A program made the position numbers and the translations under genes. Below, in pieces: positions 23,291 through 33,106 of a DNA stretch of 64,000 bases. Under the pieces are notes generated by a model. It did no database searches, had not been told where the DNA came from, and saw nothing but the letters and a program-made list of their open reading frames with translations. Within the stretch, counting starts at the first letter, position 1. Each line of letters opens with the position of its first letter. This DNA is from Actinomycetospora chiangmaiensis DSM 45062 (lineage in GTDB: Bacteria; Actinomycetota; Actinomycetes; Mycobacteriales; Pseudonocardiaceae), in NCBI RefSeq assembly GCF_000379625.1, contig NZ_KB903229.1, positions 352,247-416,246 of the forward strand, in the 5' to 3' direction.

Positions 23291-25201
23291 ATGACAGCAC
23301 CGGAGGCGCCCGAGGAGCTCGTGCTCGCCGGCGAGTTCCCGACGCCGACGCGCGACGCGTGGCGGGACCTCGTCGCGGGCGTGCTCGCGAAGTCCGGGCG
23401 GGAGGTCGACCCGGCCGACGCCGAGGCGGCGCTGCGCACCCCCACCGACGACGGGTTCGGGATCGCCGCGCTCTACACCGCCGACGACGCCCCCGGCGTG
23501 CCGACCGGGTCGCCGGGACTCCCGCCCTTCACGCGGGCGTCCCGGCCGGAGGGCCACGTCGCCGACGGCTGGTACCGGCGCCAGCGCCACGCGCTGACCG
23601 ACCTCGAGGGCGCCCACGACGTCGTCATGGCCGAGCTGGAGAACGGTGTCTCCTCGCTCTGGCTGGTGCTCGGCGAGGCGGGCGGCCCCGCCGTCGACGC
23701 GCTGCCGCGGCTCCTCGAGGGCGTGTACCTCGACCTCGCGCCGATCGCGCTGGAGGCCGGCCGGGACACCCCCGAGGCCGCCGACGCGCTGCTGGCGCTC
23801 GCGGCCGACCAGGGGGTGACCGGCGACCTCGGTGGCTCGCTCGGGTACGACCCGCTGCTCGCGCGCACCCGCGGTGGCGCGGCGCTGACCGACGCGTACC
23901 GCTCGTCCCTCGTCGAGCACGCCCGGGCGGCCGCCGAGAAGCACCCGCACCTGGCGACCGTCGTGGCCGACGGTCTGCCGTACCACGAGGCGGGCGGCTC
24001 GGACGGCCAGGAGCTCGGGGCCGCGCTGGCCGCCGGTCTCCACGCCGTCCGACTCCTGAACGACGCCGGGCTGTCGGTGGACGACGCCTTCGCCCGCGTC
24101 GAGTTCCGGTTCGCGGCGACCGCCGACCAGTTCGCCACGCTGGCGAAGCTGCGGGCCGCGCGCCGGTGCTGGGACCGGATCGGCTCGGTCGCCGGTGCTT
24201 CGGACACGCAGCGCGGCGGAGCTGGACCATCGGGTGCGGCGGCCCGCGCGATGCGCACCCACGCGGTGACCTCGCCGGCGATGCTGACCGGCCGCGACCC
24301 CTGGGTGAACATCCTGCGCACCACGGTCGCCGCCGTCGGGGCCGGGCTCGGCGGGGCGGACGCCGTCACCGTGCTGCCGTTCGACTCCGTCCTCGGCCTG
24401 CCCGACGACTTCTCCCGCCGCGTCGCCCGCAACACCCAGGCGCTGCTGCTCGAGGAGTCCCACCTCGCACACGTCATCGACCCGGCGGGCGGCTCCTGGT
24501 ACGTCGAGTCGCTGACCGACGCGCTCGCCCACGCCGCGTGGGACGTCTTCACCGGCATCGAGCGCGACGGGGGCATCGAGGCCGTTCTCGACGACGGGTC
24601 GCTCGCAGCGGCCCTCGAGGAGACGTGGACCGCGCGCGCCGACCGGATCGCGCACCGGAAGGACCCGATCACCGGCGTCAGCGAGTTCCCGAACCTGCAC
24701 GAGACCCTCCCGACCCGCACCGCCCCGCCGTCGGGAACGGGCGATGCCGAGGGCGGGCTGCCGCGGCGCCGCTACGCGCAGGTCTTCGAGGACCTGCGCG
24801 ACCGGGCCGACGCCGCCGCTGCGTCCGGGTCCCGTCCCACCGCGTTCCTCGCGACCCTCGGAGCGCTCGCGCAGTACACCGCGCGGGTGTCCTTCGCGAC
24901 GAACCTGCTCCACGCCGGCGGCATCGACGTCACCGCGGGCCCGGGCGGCACCGACGTCGACGCGATCGTCGCCGCGTTCCGGTCGGCCGGGACGTCCGTC
25001 GCCGTGATCGCGTCCTCGGACAAGGTCTACGCCGAGCACGCGGTACCGCTCGCGCAGGCGCTGGCCGCGGCCGGGGCGACCCGGATCGTGCTGGCGGGAT
25101 CGCCGAAGGCGCTGGACGATGACGCCCTGACCGGGCATCTGTACACCGGGTGCGACGCCGCGGCGCTGCTCACCGACCTGCTCGACGAGCTGGGGGCCTG
25201 A
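23291..25201 (+). CDS. mutA: Methylmalonyl-CoA mutase, small (beta) subunit
   Basis: The 636-residue protein has the MutA architecture: an N-terminal segment (LAGEFPTPTRDAWRDLV), the TIM-barrel region including RTPTDDGFGIAALYTADDAPG, FRATADQFA-like and NTQALLLEESHLAHVIDPAGGSWYVE motifs, and a degenerate C-terminal cobalamin-like domain that lacks DxHxxG. It is the non-catalytic partner that stabilises MutB. The ATG at 23291 fits the leaderless -10; an upstream GTG at 23234 is not needed. It is followed three bases after its stop by mutB, so the two are co-transcribed. The heterodimer interconverts (R)-methylmalonyl-CoA and succinyl-CoA. Confidence 0.95.
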   Translation: MTAPEAPEELVLAGEFPTPTRDAWRDLVAGVLAKSGREVDPADAEAALRTPTDDGFGIAALYTADDAPGVPTGSPGLPPFTRASRPEGHVADGWYRRQRHALTDLEGAHDVVMAELENGVSSLWLVLGEAGGPAVDALPRLLEGVYLDLAPIALEAGRDTPEAADALLALAADQGVTGDLGGSLGYDPLLARTRGGAALTDAYRSSLVEHARAAAEKHPHLATVVADGLPYHEAGGSDGQELGAALAAGLHAVRLLNDAGLSVDDAFARVEFRFAATADQFATLAKLRAARRCWDRIGSVAGASDTQRGGAGPSGAAARAMRTHAVTSPAMLTGRDPWVNILRTTVAAVGAGLGGADAVTVLPFDSVLGLPDDFSRRVARNTQALLLEESHLAHVIDPAGGSWYVESLTDALAHAAWDVFTGIERDGGIEAVLDDGSLAAALEETWTARADRIAHRKDPITGVSEFPNLHETLPTRTAPPSGTGDAEGGLPRRRYAQVFEDLRDRADAAAASGSRPTAFLATLGALAQYTARVSFATNLLHAGGIDVTAGPGGTDVDAIVAAFRSAGTSVAVIASSDKVYAEHAVPLAQALAAAGATRIVLAGSPKALDDDALTGHLYTGCDAAALLTDLLDELGA

Positions 25202-25204
25202 ACC

Positions 25205-27409
25205 ATGAGCATCGGATCGTTCGCCGACGTCGAGCTCGGCACGCCGTCCGGGGACGGCGACTGGACCGCCGCGCTGCACGAGGCGACCGGGAAGGACGCC
25301 GACGACCTGCTCTGGGAGACCCCCGAGGGCATCGGCGTCAAGCCGCTCTACACAGCCGCCGACACCGAGGGCCTCGACTTCCTGGCGACCCTGCCCGGGC
25401 TGCCGCCGTTCCTGCGCGGGCCCTACCCGACGATGTACCGGACCCAGCCGTGGACGGTGCGCCAGTACGCCGGGTTCTCCACCGCCAAGGAGTCGAACGC
25501 CTTCTACCGGCGCAACCTCGCCGCCGGGCAGAAGGGCCTGTCGGTCGCATTCGACCTGCCGACCCACCGGGGCTACGACTCGGACAACCCCCGCGTGTCC
25601 GGCGACGTCGGCATGGCCGGTGTGTCGATCGACTCGATCCTCGACATGCGGCAGCTCTTCGACGGCATCCCGCTGGACCGGATGTCGGTGTCGATGACCA
25701 TGAACGGGGCCGTGCTCCCCGTGATGGCGCTCTACGTGGCCGCGGCCGAGGAGCAGGGCGTCGCGCCCGAGCAGCTCGCCGGGACCATCCAGAACGACAT
25801 CCTCAAGGAGTTCATGGTCCGCAACACCTACATCTACCCGCCCAAGCCCTCGATGCAGATCATCTCGGACATCTTCGCGTTCACCTCGCAGAAGATGCCG
25901 AAGTTCAACTCGATCTCCATCTCCGGCTACCACATCCAGGAGGCCGGGGCCTCGGCCGACCTGGAGCTCGCGTACACCCTCGCCGACGGCGTGGAGTACC
26001 TGCGGGCCGGGCGGGACGCGGGCCTCGACGTCGACAGGTTCGCGCCGCGGCTGTCGTTCTTCTGGGGCATCGGCATGAACTACTTCATGGAGATCGCCAA
26101 GATGCGGGCCGCGCGCCTGCTCTGGGCGAAGCTCGTGAAGGGCTTCGGCGCGAAGAACGACAAGTCGCTCTCGCTGCGCACCCACTCGCAGACCTCCGGC
26201 TGGTCGCTGACCGCACAGGACGTCTACAACAACGTCGTCCGCACCTGCATCGAGGCGATGGCCGCGACCCAGGGGCACACCCAGTCGCTGCACACCAACG
26301 CCCTCGACGAGGCGCTCGCGCTGCCCACCGACTTCTCCGCCCGTATCGCGCGCAACACCCAGCTCCTGCTGCAGCAGGAGTCGGGGACCACCCGGACCGT
26401 GGACCCGTGGGGTGGCTCGGCGTACGTCGAGCGCCTGACCCGGGAGCTCGCGGGCCGGGCGTGGGCGCACATCGAGGAGGTCGAGAACACCGGCGGCATG
26501 GCCAGGGCCATCGACGAGGGCCTGCCGAAGATGCGCATCGAGGAGGCCGCGGCCCGCACCCAGGCGCGGATCGACTCCGGACGTCAGGCGCTGATCGGGG
26601 TCAACAAGTACCCGCTGCTCGGCGGCGAGGACGTCGAGGTCCTCAAGGTCGACAACGCCGACGTGCTCCGTCAGCAGGTCGCGCGCCTCGCTGACCTGCG
26701 GGACGGCCGCGACGCCCCAGCGGTGGAGTCGGCGCTGACCGCGCTGACGAATGCGGCACAGTCGGCGCAGGACGGTTCGCGCGGTTCCGAGCTCGACGGC
26801 AACCTGCTCAAGCTCGCGATCGACGCCGCCCGGGTGCACGCCTCGGTCGGCGAGATCTCCGACGCGTTGGAGAAGGTCTACGGCCGTCACCGCTCGGACG
26901 TCCGGACGATCTCCGGGGTCTACCGTGACGAGGTGGGCGAGTCGGCGGGGGTTGATGCAGCACGGTCGGCGGCCGCGGCGTTCGAGGAGGCCGAGGGTCG
27001 GCGTCCCCGCATCCTCGTCGCGAAGATGGGCCAGGACGGCCACGACCGCGGCCAGAAGGTCATCGCGACCGCCTTCGCCGACCTCGGTTTCGACGTCGAC
27101 GTGGGCCCGCTGTTCCAGACCCCCGAGGAGGTCGCACGCCAGGCCGTCGAGGCCGACGTGCACGTCGTCGGGGTGTCGTCGCTGGCCGCCGGGCACCTCA
27201 CGCTCGTCCCGGCGCTGCGCGACGCGCTGGCCGAGCTGGGCGCCTCCGAGATCCTCATCGTCGCCGGCGGCGTCATCCCGCCGGGCGACTACGAGGAGCT
27301 CTACGCCGGCGGTGCCGCGGCGATCTTCGGGCCGGGCACCGTGATCGCGGACGCGGCGCAGGAACTGCTGGGTCAGCTGTCGCAGAAGCTGGGCCACGCG
27401 ACGTCCTGA
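25205..27409 (+). CDS. mutB: Methylmalonyl-CoA mutase, large (alpha) catalytic subunit
   Basis: The 734-residue catalytic subunit has the full set of mutase motifs: [43 protein letters not shown], the barrel with [29 protein letters not shown], and a C-terminal B12-binding domain [16 protein letters not shown]. The DxHxxG histidine near residue 613 becomes the lower cobalt ligand. Adenosylcobalamin-dependent rearrangement of methylmalonyl-CoA links odd-chain, branched-chain and propionyl-CoA metabolism to succinyl-CoA. It follows mutA directly. The chaperone gene meaB lies 3.5 kb downstream, beyond a convergent helicase gene. Confidence 0.97.
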   Translation: MSIGSFADVELGTPSGDGDWTAALHEATGKDADDLLWETPEGIGVKPLYTAADTEGLDFLATLPGLPPFLRGPYPTMYRTQPWTVRQYAGFSTAKESNAFYRRNLAAGQKGLSVAFDLPTHRGYDSDNPRVSGDVGMAGVSIDSILDMRQLFDGIPLDRMSVSMTMNGAVLPVMALYVAAAEEQGVAPEQLAGTIQNDILKEFMVRNTYIYPPKPSMQIISDIFAFTSQKMPKFNSISISGYHIQEAGASADLELAYTLADGVEYLRAGRDAGLDVDRFAPRLSFFWGIGMNYFMEIAKMRAARLLWAKLVKGFGAKNDKSLSLRTHSQTSGWSLTAQDVYNNVVRTCIEAMAATQGHTQSLHTNALDEALALPTDFSARIARNTQLLLQQESGTTRTVDPWGGSAYVERLTRELAGRAWAHIEEVENTGGMARAIDEGLPKMRIEEAAARTQARIDSGRQALIGVNKYPLLGGEDVEVLKVDNADVLRQQVARLADLRDGRDAPAVESALTALTNAAQSAQDGSRGSELDGNLLKLAIDAARVHASVGEISDALEKVYGRHRSDVRTISGVYRDEVGESAGVDAARSAAAAFEEAEGRRPRILVAKMGQDGHDRGQKVIATAFADLGFDVDVGPLFQTPEEVARQAVEADVHVVGVSSLAAGHLTLVPALRDALAELGASEILIVAGGVIPPGDYEELYAGGAAAIFGPGTVIADAAQELLGQLSQKLGHATS

Positions 27410-27504
27410 CCGGGTCCCGAACTTGCACGCCCTCGCGGAACGGGGGCGCGGATCGGCGGACCCGGCCGGGAGCCGCGCGACGACGGCGACGTCCGACGAG
27501 CGCC

Positions 27505-30500
27505 TCACGAGATCAGCGCTCGGATGTCGTCGGCGTCGAGTGTCGCGGCGAACGCGGCGCCGTCGTCGATCACCCCGGCCGTGAGCTCGGCCTTGCGCTG
27601 CGCGAGGGCCCGGACCTTCTCCTCGACCGTGTCCTGGGAGATCAGCAGGTAGACCATCACCGTGCGGTCCTGCCCGATCCGGTGCGTCCGGTCGACGGCC
27701 TGGGCCTCGGTGGCGGGGTTCCACCACGGGTCGAGCAGGAAGCAGTAGTCGGCCTCGGTGAGGTTCAGCCCGAACCCGCCGGCCTTGAGGCTGATGAGGA
27801 AGACCGGGGCGTCGCCGTCCTTGAACTCCGCGATCGCCGCCGCCCGGTCGCGGGTCGAGCCGTCGAGGTAGGCGTAGGTGATCCCGGCCGCGTCGAGGGC
27901 CTCCCGCACGTGCGCGAGGAAGCCGGTGAACTGGCTGAAGACCAGGGCCCGGTGACCGCTGCCGACGACGTCGCCGAGCTGCTCGACGAGCAGGTCGATC
28001 TTGGCCGAGCCACCACCGCCGTCCTCCCCGATCAGGGCCGGGTGCAGGCTCAGTTGCCGCAGCTTCGTGATCGAGGCGAGGATGGCGATCCGGTTGTCGT
28101 CGACGTCGTCGAGCAGCTGCAGGACGCGCGCCCGCTCGCGCTGCAGGACCCGCTGGTAGAGCCGTCGGTGGGCCGGGGCGAGCTCGACGGGCAGTACCTG
28201 TTCCTGCTTGGGCGGCAGGTCGGGGGCGACCTGCTCCTTGGTGCGGCGCAGCATCACCGGCCGGATACGTCGGCGTAGCCGGGCGAGCAGCTCGGCGTCG
28301 CCCTTCTCGATCGGGCGCGCGTAGCCCTCGCGGAACTGCTCGGAGTTCGGGAACAGGCCGGGCGCGGTGATCGAGAGCAGCGACCACAGCTCCATGAGGT
28401 CGTTCTCCATGGGCGTCCCGGTGATCGCGAGCTTCGTCGGTGCGGCGACCCGTCGGGCACACAGGTAGACCTTCGACCGGCGGTTCTTGAGGAACTGCGC
28501 CTCGTCGAACAGCACCATCGACCAGCCGACGCGCTCGTGGGCCTCCACGTCGAGCCGGAAGAGCGTGTAGGAGGTGACGACGACGTCGGCGCCCGCCACG
28601 ACCGCCTGCAGGTCCTGGCCCCGCCGCCGCAGGGTGTCGGTCAGCGCCACCACCCGCAGCGCCGGCGTGAACCGGGCGGCCTCGGCGGTCCAGTTCGGCA
28701 CCACGCTCGTCGGCGCGACGATGAGTACCGGACCCGCGTCGGGCTCGGCCTCGCGGGCGTGGGCGATTAGGGCCAGCGCCTGCACGGTCTTGCCGAGGCC
28801 CATGTCGTCGGCGAGTACACCGCCGAGGCGGTGCCGCGCCAGGAAGGCCAGCCACTCGAACCCGGCGCGCTGGTAGGGCCGCAGCTCGGCGCGCAGCGTC
28901 GCCGGCACCGGTGCCGGGTCGAGGGATCCGGCGGCGAGCAGGCCGCCCACCTGCTCGCGCCACGCGTCGGCCTCCCGCGCGACGACCCCGAGCGCGGCCA
29001 GTTCCTCCCACCAACCCGCCTGGTAGCGGCTGAGCCGGATCGGGCCGCCGGGCCGTTCCTGCATCGCCCGCGCCTCCTCGATGAGGCGGCGCAGGGCGAC
29101 CAGCTCGGGCTTCTCCAGCGAGAAGTACGCGCCGTCGGGCAGGAGGAGGTGGGTGCGGCCCTTCGCGAGGGCCGAGAACACGTCGCTGAAGGGGACCTCC
29201 CTACCCTCGGCGGAGATGGTCACACCGAGGTCGAACCAGTCGTTCCCGGCCTCCTCCGACGCGGTGGTCGACACGTCGATCGAGAGTTCGTCGCCGACCT
29301 CGCGGTAGCGCGCCGGCTCCCCGGTCCGCTCGACCCGCAGCCCCGGCGTGTCCTCGAGGACCGGCAGCACCTCGGTGACGAAGGCGGCCGTCAGGAGCTT
29401 GATGAGGCGGTGCGGCCCGGGCCCGTCGATGGGGCGGACCCGGAACCGGCGCCAGTCGACCGGGAGGTCGGCCAGGCGGTCCAGCGTCGCCCGCTCGGCC
29501 GGGACGTCGCGGAAGTCCTCGTCGGGGGCGGGCCGGTCGATCGCGGCGCGGACGTCCGACCCGCCGACGTCGTACGACCACTCCCAGGCCAGGGTCAGCG
29601 CGTGCTCGGCGGCGAACGCGGCCCGGAGCACCAGCACCGGCGGACCGATCCGCGGCGGGGCGAACGCCCCGTCCGACGACGTCACGCCCCGCACCTCCGC
29701 GAGGCGGGACGCGAAGCGGGACCGGAACCGGTCCACCGCGTCGGCCGGGACCGCGATGTCGGTCCCGTCGAGCGCGGCCTGCCAGACGGCCCGGCCCACG
29801 GGCGGCTCGAGGCGGGCCAGGCTCAGCCGGCAGGAGACGGGCGCCAGGTTCTCCGCCGCCGAGACGGTGACCACGCCGTGCGCGAGGTCGCCGCCGAGGA
29901 AGGCGACGGGCCGCGCGTCGGGGTCGGGCTCCCCGTCGACCCGCAGCACGGGGCGGATGACGAGCGCCCCGTCGTCGGGGCGGGCCGTGACGTCGAGCTG
30001 CAGCGCCGCAACCCCGCGGCGTGTGACCGGGCCCAGCTTGTGTCGGGACGGCAGGATCGCGAGATCGGCCTCCGCCGCCGCGTCGAGCAGGGGCCACAGG
30101 CGCGGGCTGGCGATCTCCGCGAGGTCGATGACCTTCTCGTCCGCCCCGTAGCCGTAGTAGCGGTACGGCGAGAACCCGGAGCCGGCCTGCGCCGCGTGGT
30201 GGAGGAGGTAGAGCTCGCGGACGACCGCGAGCTGCTCCGGCCGGTGCTCCACCTCGGCCGCACCCTGCAGCATCCGGTTCCACTGCAGCCCGCCGTGGAC
30301 CCAGCCCCGCGCGCCGGGGCGCATCAGCCGCGCCATGAGCCCGCCGGCACCGTCCGGCGTCACCTCGATCGCGAGCGTGCCCGTGGCCGTGCGCGTCGCC
30401 GGCGCGGGCCCGAGCAGGGCGTCGAGTGCCCGCTCCCAGTCGGGCGGGCTCGGCGCGGCCGGCTCCGGCACCGCGCCGAACGCCATCGCGGCGACGTGCT

Positions 30501-30768
30501 TGCACATCGATCCGACCGGGCACGAGCACTCGCCGTCGACGAGCTGCAGGCCGCCGTGGCCGTCGCCGTCGAAGCGGACGATCGTCGAGTAGACCTGCCC
30601 CTCGCCGCCCCGCACCACGCCGCGCAGCTGCAGCGTGCCCCGATGCCACTCCGCGTACAGGACCGCACCGTCCCGCGCGTACCGGCGCCCCCGCTCCGAC
30701 ACCACCGGGCCGAGCACCTCGGCCAGCTCCCCGGCGTCGAGCCCCTCGACCGTCACACGTTCCACCAT
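27505..30768 (-). CDS. SWIM zinc-finger SNF2-family DEAD/DEAH helicase
   Basis: The 1087-residue protein starts with a SWIM zinc finger (Cys81, Cys83, Cys89, His91 in CSCPVGSMCKH). A long middle region resembling the SNF2_assoc/DUF3670 type precedes the two-lobed SNF2 ATPase. Its motifs are ADDMGLGKTVQAL (Walker A, near 650), LFDEAQFLKN (motif II, DEAQ), GTPMENDLMELWSLL, ALVFSQFTGF, and QAVDRTHRIGQDRTVMVYLL (motif VI). It is probably a DNA translocase in repair or chromatin remodelling; the bacterial role of this subgroup is unclear. The ATG at 30768 begins at the conserved N-terminus. It lies convergent to mutB and divergent from meaB, splitting a usually compact mutAB-meaB cluster. Confidence 0.9.
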   Translation of the reverse strand: MVERVTVEGLDAGELAEVLGPVVSERGRRYARDGAVLYAEWHRGTLQLRGVVRGGEGQVYSTIVRFDGDGHGGLQLVDGECSCPVGSMCKHVAAMAFGAVPEPAAPSPPDWERALDALLGPAPATRTATGTLAIEVTPDGAGGLMARLMRPGARGWVHGGLQWNRMLQGAAEVEHRPEQLAVVRELYLLHHAAQAGSGFSPYRYYGYGADEKVIDLAEIASPRLWPLLDAAAEADLAILPSRHKLGPVTRRGVAALQLDVTARPDDGALVIRPVLRVDGEPDPDARPVAFLGGDLAHGVVTVSAAENLAPVSCRLSLARLEPPVGRAVWQAALDGTDIAVPADAVDRFRSRFASRLAEVRGVTSSDGAFAPPRIGPPVLVLRAAFAAEHALTLAWEWSYDVGGSDVRAAIDRPAPDEDFRDVPAERATLDRLADLPVDWRRFRVRPIDGPGPHRLIKLLTAAFVTEVLPVLEDTPGLRVERTGEPARYREVGDELSIDVSTTASEEAGNDWFDLGVTISAEGREVPFSDVFSALAKGRTHLLLPDGAYFSLEKPELVALRRLIEEARAMQERPGGPIRLSRYQAGWWEELAALGVVAREADAWREQVGGLLAAGSLDPAPVPATLRAELRPYQRAGFEWLAFLARHRLGGVLADDMGLGKTVQALALIAHAREAEPDAGPVLIVAPTSVVPNWTAEAARFTPALRVVALTDTLRRRGQDLQAVVAGADVVVTSYTLFRLDVEAHERVGWSMVLFDEAQFLKNRRSKVYLCARRVAAPTKLAITGTPMENDLMELWSLLSITAPGLFPNSEQFREGYARPIEKGDAELLARLRRRIRPVMLRRTKEQVAPDLPPKQEQVLPVELAPAHRRLYQRVLQRERARVLQLLDDVDDNRIAILASITKLRQLSLHPALIGEDGGGGSAKIDLLVEQLGDVVGSGHRALVFSQFTGFLAHVREALDAAGITYAYLDGSTRDRAAAIAEFKDGDAPVFLISLKAGGFGLNLTEADYCFLLDPWWNPATEAQAVDRTHRIGQDRTVMVYLLISQDTVEEKVRALAQRKAELTAGVIDDGAAFAATLDADDIRALIS

Positions 30769-30870
30769 GTGAGGCCCCCTCTCGATCTCTGGGGCCCGAC
30801 GGTAGAGCGGGGGTCCGACAGTCTCGCGGGAGCGGCCGACCGGCGTCGCCCGACGGTCCCCGCCCGTAGG

Positions 30871-31890
30871 ATGACCGACCATGTCGACAACGGACCCCGG
30901 GCCGGCGACGTGACCGACATCGATCTCGAGAAGTACGTCGAGGGCGTCCGGTCGGGCTCCCGGCTGTGGATCGGGCGGGCGATCACGCTCGTCGAGTCCA
31001 CGCGCGCGGACCACCGCGACGCCGCGCAGGAACTGCTGGTCGAGCTCCTGCCGCAGGCGGGAGGGGCGAGGCGGATCGGCATCTCGGGCGTACCCGGCGT
31101 CGGGAAGTCGACGTTCATCGGGGCGCTCGGGTCGCAGCTGACCGCGGCCGGCAGCAAGGTCGCCGTCCTCGCGGTCGACCCCAGCTCGACCCGCTCGGGT
31201 GGCTCGATCCTCGGCGACAAGACGCGCATGGACGCCCTCGCCACCGACGACCGGGCCTTCATCCGGCCGTCCCCGACGGCGGGCACGCTCGGGGGCGTCG
31301 CGAAGGCCACCCGCGAGACGATGGTGGTGATGGAGGCGGCGGGCTACGACGTCGTCATCGTCGAGACCGTCGGCGTCGGGCAGTCCGAGACCGCGGTCGC
31401 CGAGATGGTCGACTCGTTCCTCTTCCTCACCCTCGCCCGCACCGGGGACTCCCTGCAGGGCATCAAGCGCGGCATCCTCGAGATCGCCGACGTGATCGCC
31501 GTCAACAAGGCCGACGGCCCGCACGCCCGCGACGCGAGGCGCGCCGCGCGGGAGCTGGAGTCGGCGCTGAAGATGCTGCGCGGCGAGCGCGATCCGTGGA
31601 CCGTCCCCGTCCTCACCTGCAGCGCGCAGGAGCGGACGGGTCTCGACGACGTCTGGTCGGCGCTGGTCGGGCACCAGGAGTTCCTCGACGAGCGCGGGGA
31701 GTTCGACGCCAAGCGCGCCCGCCAGCAGGTCGACTGGACCTGGCAGATGGTCCGCGAGCGTCTGCTCGCCCGGCTCAAGGACCACCCGCAGGTCAAGGAG
31801 ATGCGCTCCGAGCTCGAGCGGGAGGTCCTCGACGGCGAGCTCACCCCGGCCCTCGCGGCCGACCGGATCCTGGAGGCGTTCGGCTCCTGA
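30871..31890 (+). CDS. meaB: Methylmalonyl-CoA mutase-associated GTPase MeaB
   Basis: The 339-residue G3E/SIMIBI-class GTPase has Walker A GVPGVGKST, VLAVDPSSTRSGGSILGDKTRM (switch region), VIVETVGVGQSE (Walker B/switch), and NKADG for guanine recognition. The C-terminal dimerisation arm is also present. MeaB gates adenosylcobalamin loading and protects MutAB from inactivation. The start is uncertain. ATG 30871 overlaps a TAGGAT hexamer (30867-30872) that looks like a -10. In that case the real start could be the GTG at 30910, which overlaps the stop of a ten-codon frame starting at ATG 30881. The GTG start gives 326 residues and fits MeaB lengths slightly better. Confidence 0.93.
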   Translation: MTDHVDNGPRAGDVTDIDLEKYVEGVRSGSRLWIGRAITLVESTRADHRDAAQELLVELLPQAGGARRIGISGVPGVGKSTFIGALGSQLTAAGSKVAVLAVDPSSTRSGGSILGDKTRMDALATDDRAFIRPSPTAGTLGGVAKATRETMVVMEAAGYDVVIVETVGVGQSETAVAEMVDSFLFLTLARTGDSLQGIKRGILEIADVIAVNKADGPHARDARRAARELESALKMLRGERDPWTVPVLTCSAQERTGLDDVWSALVGHQEFLDERGEFDAKRARQQVDWTWQMVRERLLARLKDHPQVKEMRSELEREVLDGELTPALAADRILEAFGS

Positions 31891-31897
31891 GCCGTCG

Positions 31898-32800
31898 TCA
31901 GGCTGCCCGGCGCGACCGGAGCACGTCGAGCATGGCGGCGGTGGCCGGCGCCGGGTTCGGCAGCGTCAGCGCCTCGATCCGTCGCACCACCCGCGGCCGC
32001 AGGCGACGCAGCACGACCCGGCGCCCCATCTGGTGCACGGCGAGGTCCGGCACCAGCGCCACCCCCACGCCCGACTCGATGAGCCCGCTGACCATGGGGA
32101 AGTCGTCGGAGTCGAACGCGATGTTCGGCGTGTAGCCCGCGGTCGCGCACATGTCGACGAGCTGCTCCCGGCACAGGCTGCCCGCGTCCCGGATCCACGC
32201 GGCGTCGCGCAGCGTGGACACGTCGAGCTCGTCGGTGGCGGTGAGGGTGTCGCCGAGGGCGGGGTGGCCGGCCGGGAGGGCGACGTTGACGGCGTCGTCG
32301 AACAGGAAGGTCGCCGTGAGCCCGTCGGTGTCCGGCGCCGGTCCGGGCACGTAGCCGAAGGTGATGGCGAGGTCGAGATCGCCGTCGCGCAACCGGTCCG
32401 GGCACTCGTCGGGTTCGGCCAGCTCGAGCGAGAGCCGCACCGCCGGATGGCGGCGCCGGAACTCCCCGATGGCGCCCGGCAGCAGCCGTGCGCCGGCACT
32501 CGCGAACGACGCCAGACGCAGCCGGCCGGACCGCAGCGCGGTGAGGTCGCCCACCTCCTCCGCGGCCCGGGCGAGGCGGCCGGCGACGACCTCGGCGTGC
32601 TCCACCAGCAACGCGCCCGCCTCCGTGGGGACGACGCCCCGGGCGTGGCGGACCAGCAGGGGCGTCCCGGTCTCCCGTTCGAGCGCGCCGACCTGCTGCG
32701 AGACGGCCGAGGGCGTGTAGCCGAGATCGGCGGCCGCGGCGGTCATCGAGCCGGCCCGCACCACCGCCCGCAGTGTCAGCAGCCGCCGAGGGTCGAGCAT
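31898..32800 (-). CDS. LysR family transcriptional regulator
   Basis: The 300-residue protein has the N-terminal LysR winged helix (LLTLRAVVRAGSMTAAAADLGYTPSAVSQQVGALERETGTPLLVRHARGVVPTEAG). A periplasmic-binding-protein-like effector domain follows (LRLASFASAGARLLPGAIGEFRRRHPAVRL). It is convergent with meaB, with 7 bases between the stops, and divergent from a conserved small protein gene. A GAAG-N6-CTTC element (32826-32839) lies in the 63-bp divergent spacer. LysR proteins often control the divergent gene, here of unknown function. Confidence 0.92.
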   Translation of the reverse strand: MLDPRRLLTLRAVVRAGSMTAAAADLGYTPSAVSQQVGALERETGTPLLVRHARGVVPTEAGALLVEHAEVVAGRLARAAEEVGDLTALRSGRLRLASFASAGARLLPGAIGEFRRRHPAVRLSLELAEPDECPDRLRDGDLDLAITFGYVPGPAPDTDGLTATFLFDDAVNVALPAGHPALGDTLTATDELDVSTLRDAAWIRDAGSLCREQLVDMCATAGYTPNIAFDSDDFPMVSGLIESGVGVALVPDLAVHQMGRRVVLRRLRPRVVRRIEALTLPNPAPATAAMLDVLRSRRAA

Positions 32801-32863
32801 GAAGGACAGCTTAAGCCCCGGCGCGGAAGTAATCGCTTCTCAGAACGACGACGGGCTCGGAGC

Positions 32864-33106
32864 ATGGACGGTGTGAAGCGGTGGAGCGCCCTCGCCCGGT
32901 TCTGGGCGGAGCAGAAGGAGATGTCCGAGCGGCTGAGCCTGCTGGAGCGCCCGTGGGAGGAGCGGTACCTCCACTGGGCCTACGAGGACGGCGAGATCGT
33001 CCTGCACGGCGAGCTCATGCCGTCGACGACGCGACGGATGTCGACCACGCGCGGCGGGTGGTGCCGACGGGCGGCGGGCCGGCCGCTGCCGCGACCGCAC
33101 CGCTGA
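32864..33106 (+). CDS. Small conserved hypothetical protein (80 aa)
   Basis: The short tryptophan-rich protein contains KRWSALARFWAEQKEMSERLSLLERPWEE, a YLHWAYEDGEIVLHGEL hairpin and an STTRGGWC motif. I believe it belongs to a recurrent actinobacterial family of unknown function. ATG 32864 or GTG 32873 could start it. It has no signal peptide. The single Cys in GGWC and many aromatic residues suggest a compact domain. It is divergent from the LysR gene and its stop overlaps the beginning of repeat R4. Confidence 0.65.
   Translation: MDGVKRWSALARFWAEQKEMSERLSLLERPWEERYLHWAYEDGEIVLHGELMPSTTRRMSTTRGGWCRRAAGRPLPRPHR

Noticed and set aside
23078-29014. Very long antisense frames, for example a minus-strand frame of nearly 2000 codons across 23078-29014 and one of 962 codons across 6327-9215
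   Set aside because: They run opposite to mutA/mutB, APC and other clear genes, are composed of Arg/Gly/Asp-rich low-complexity translation, and arise from GC-saturated third codon positions.
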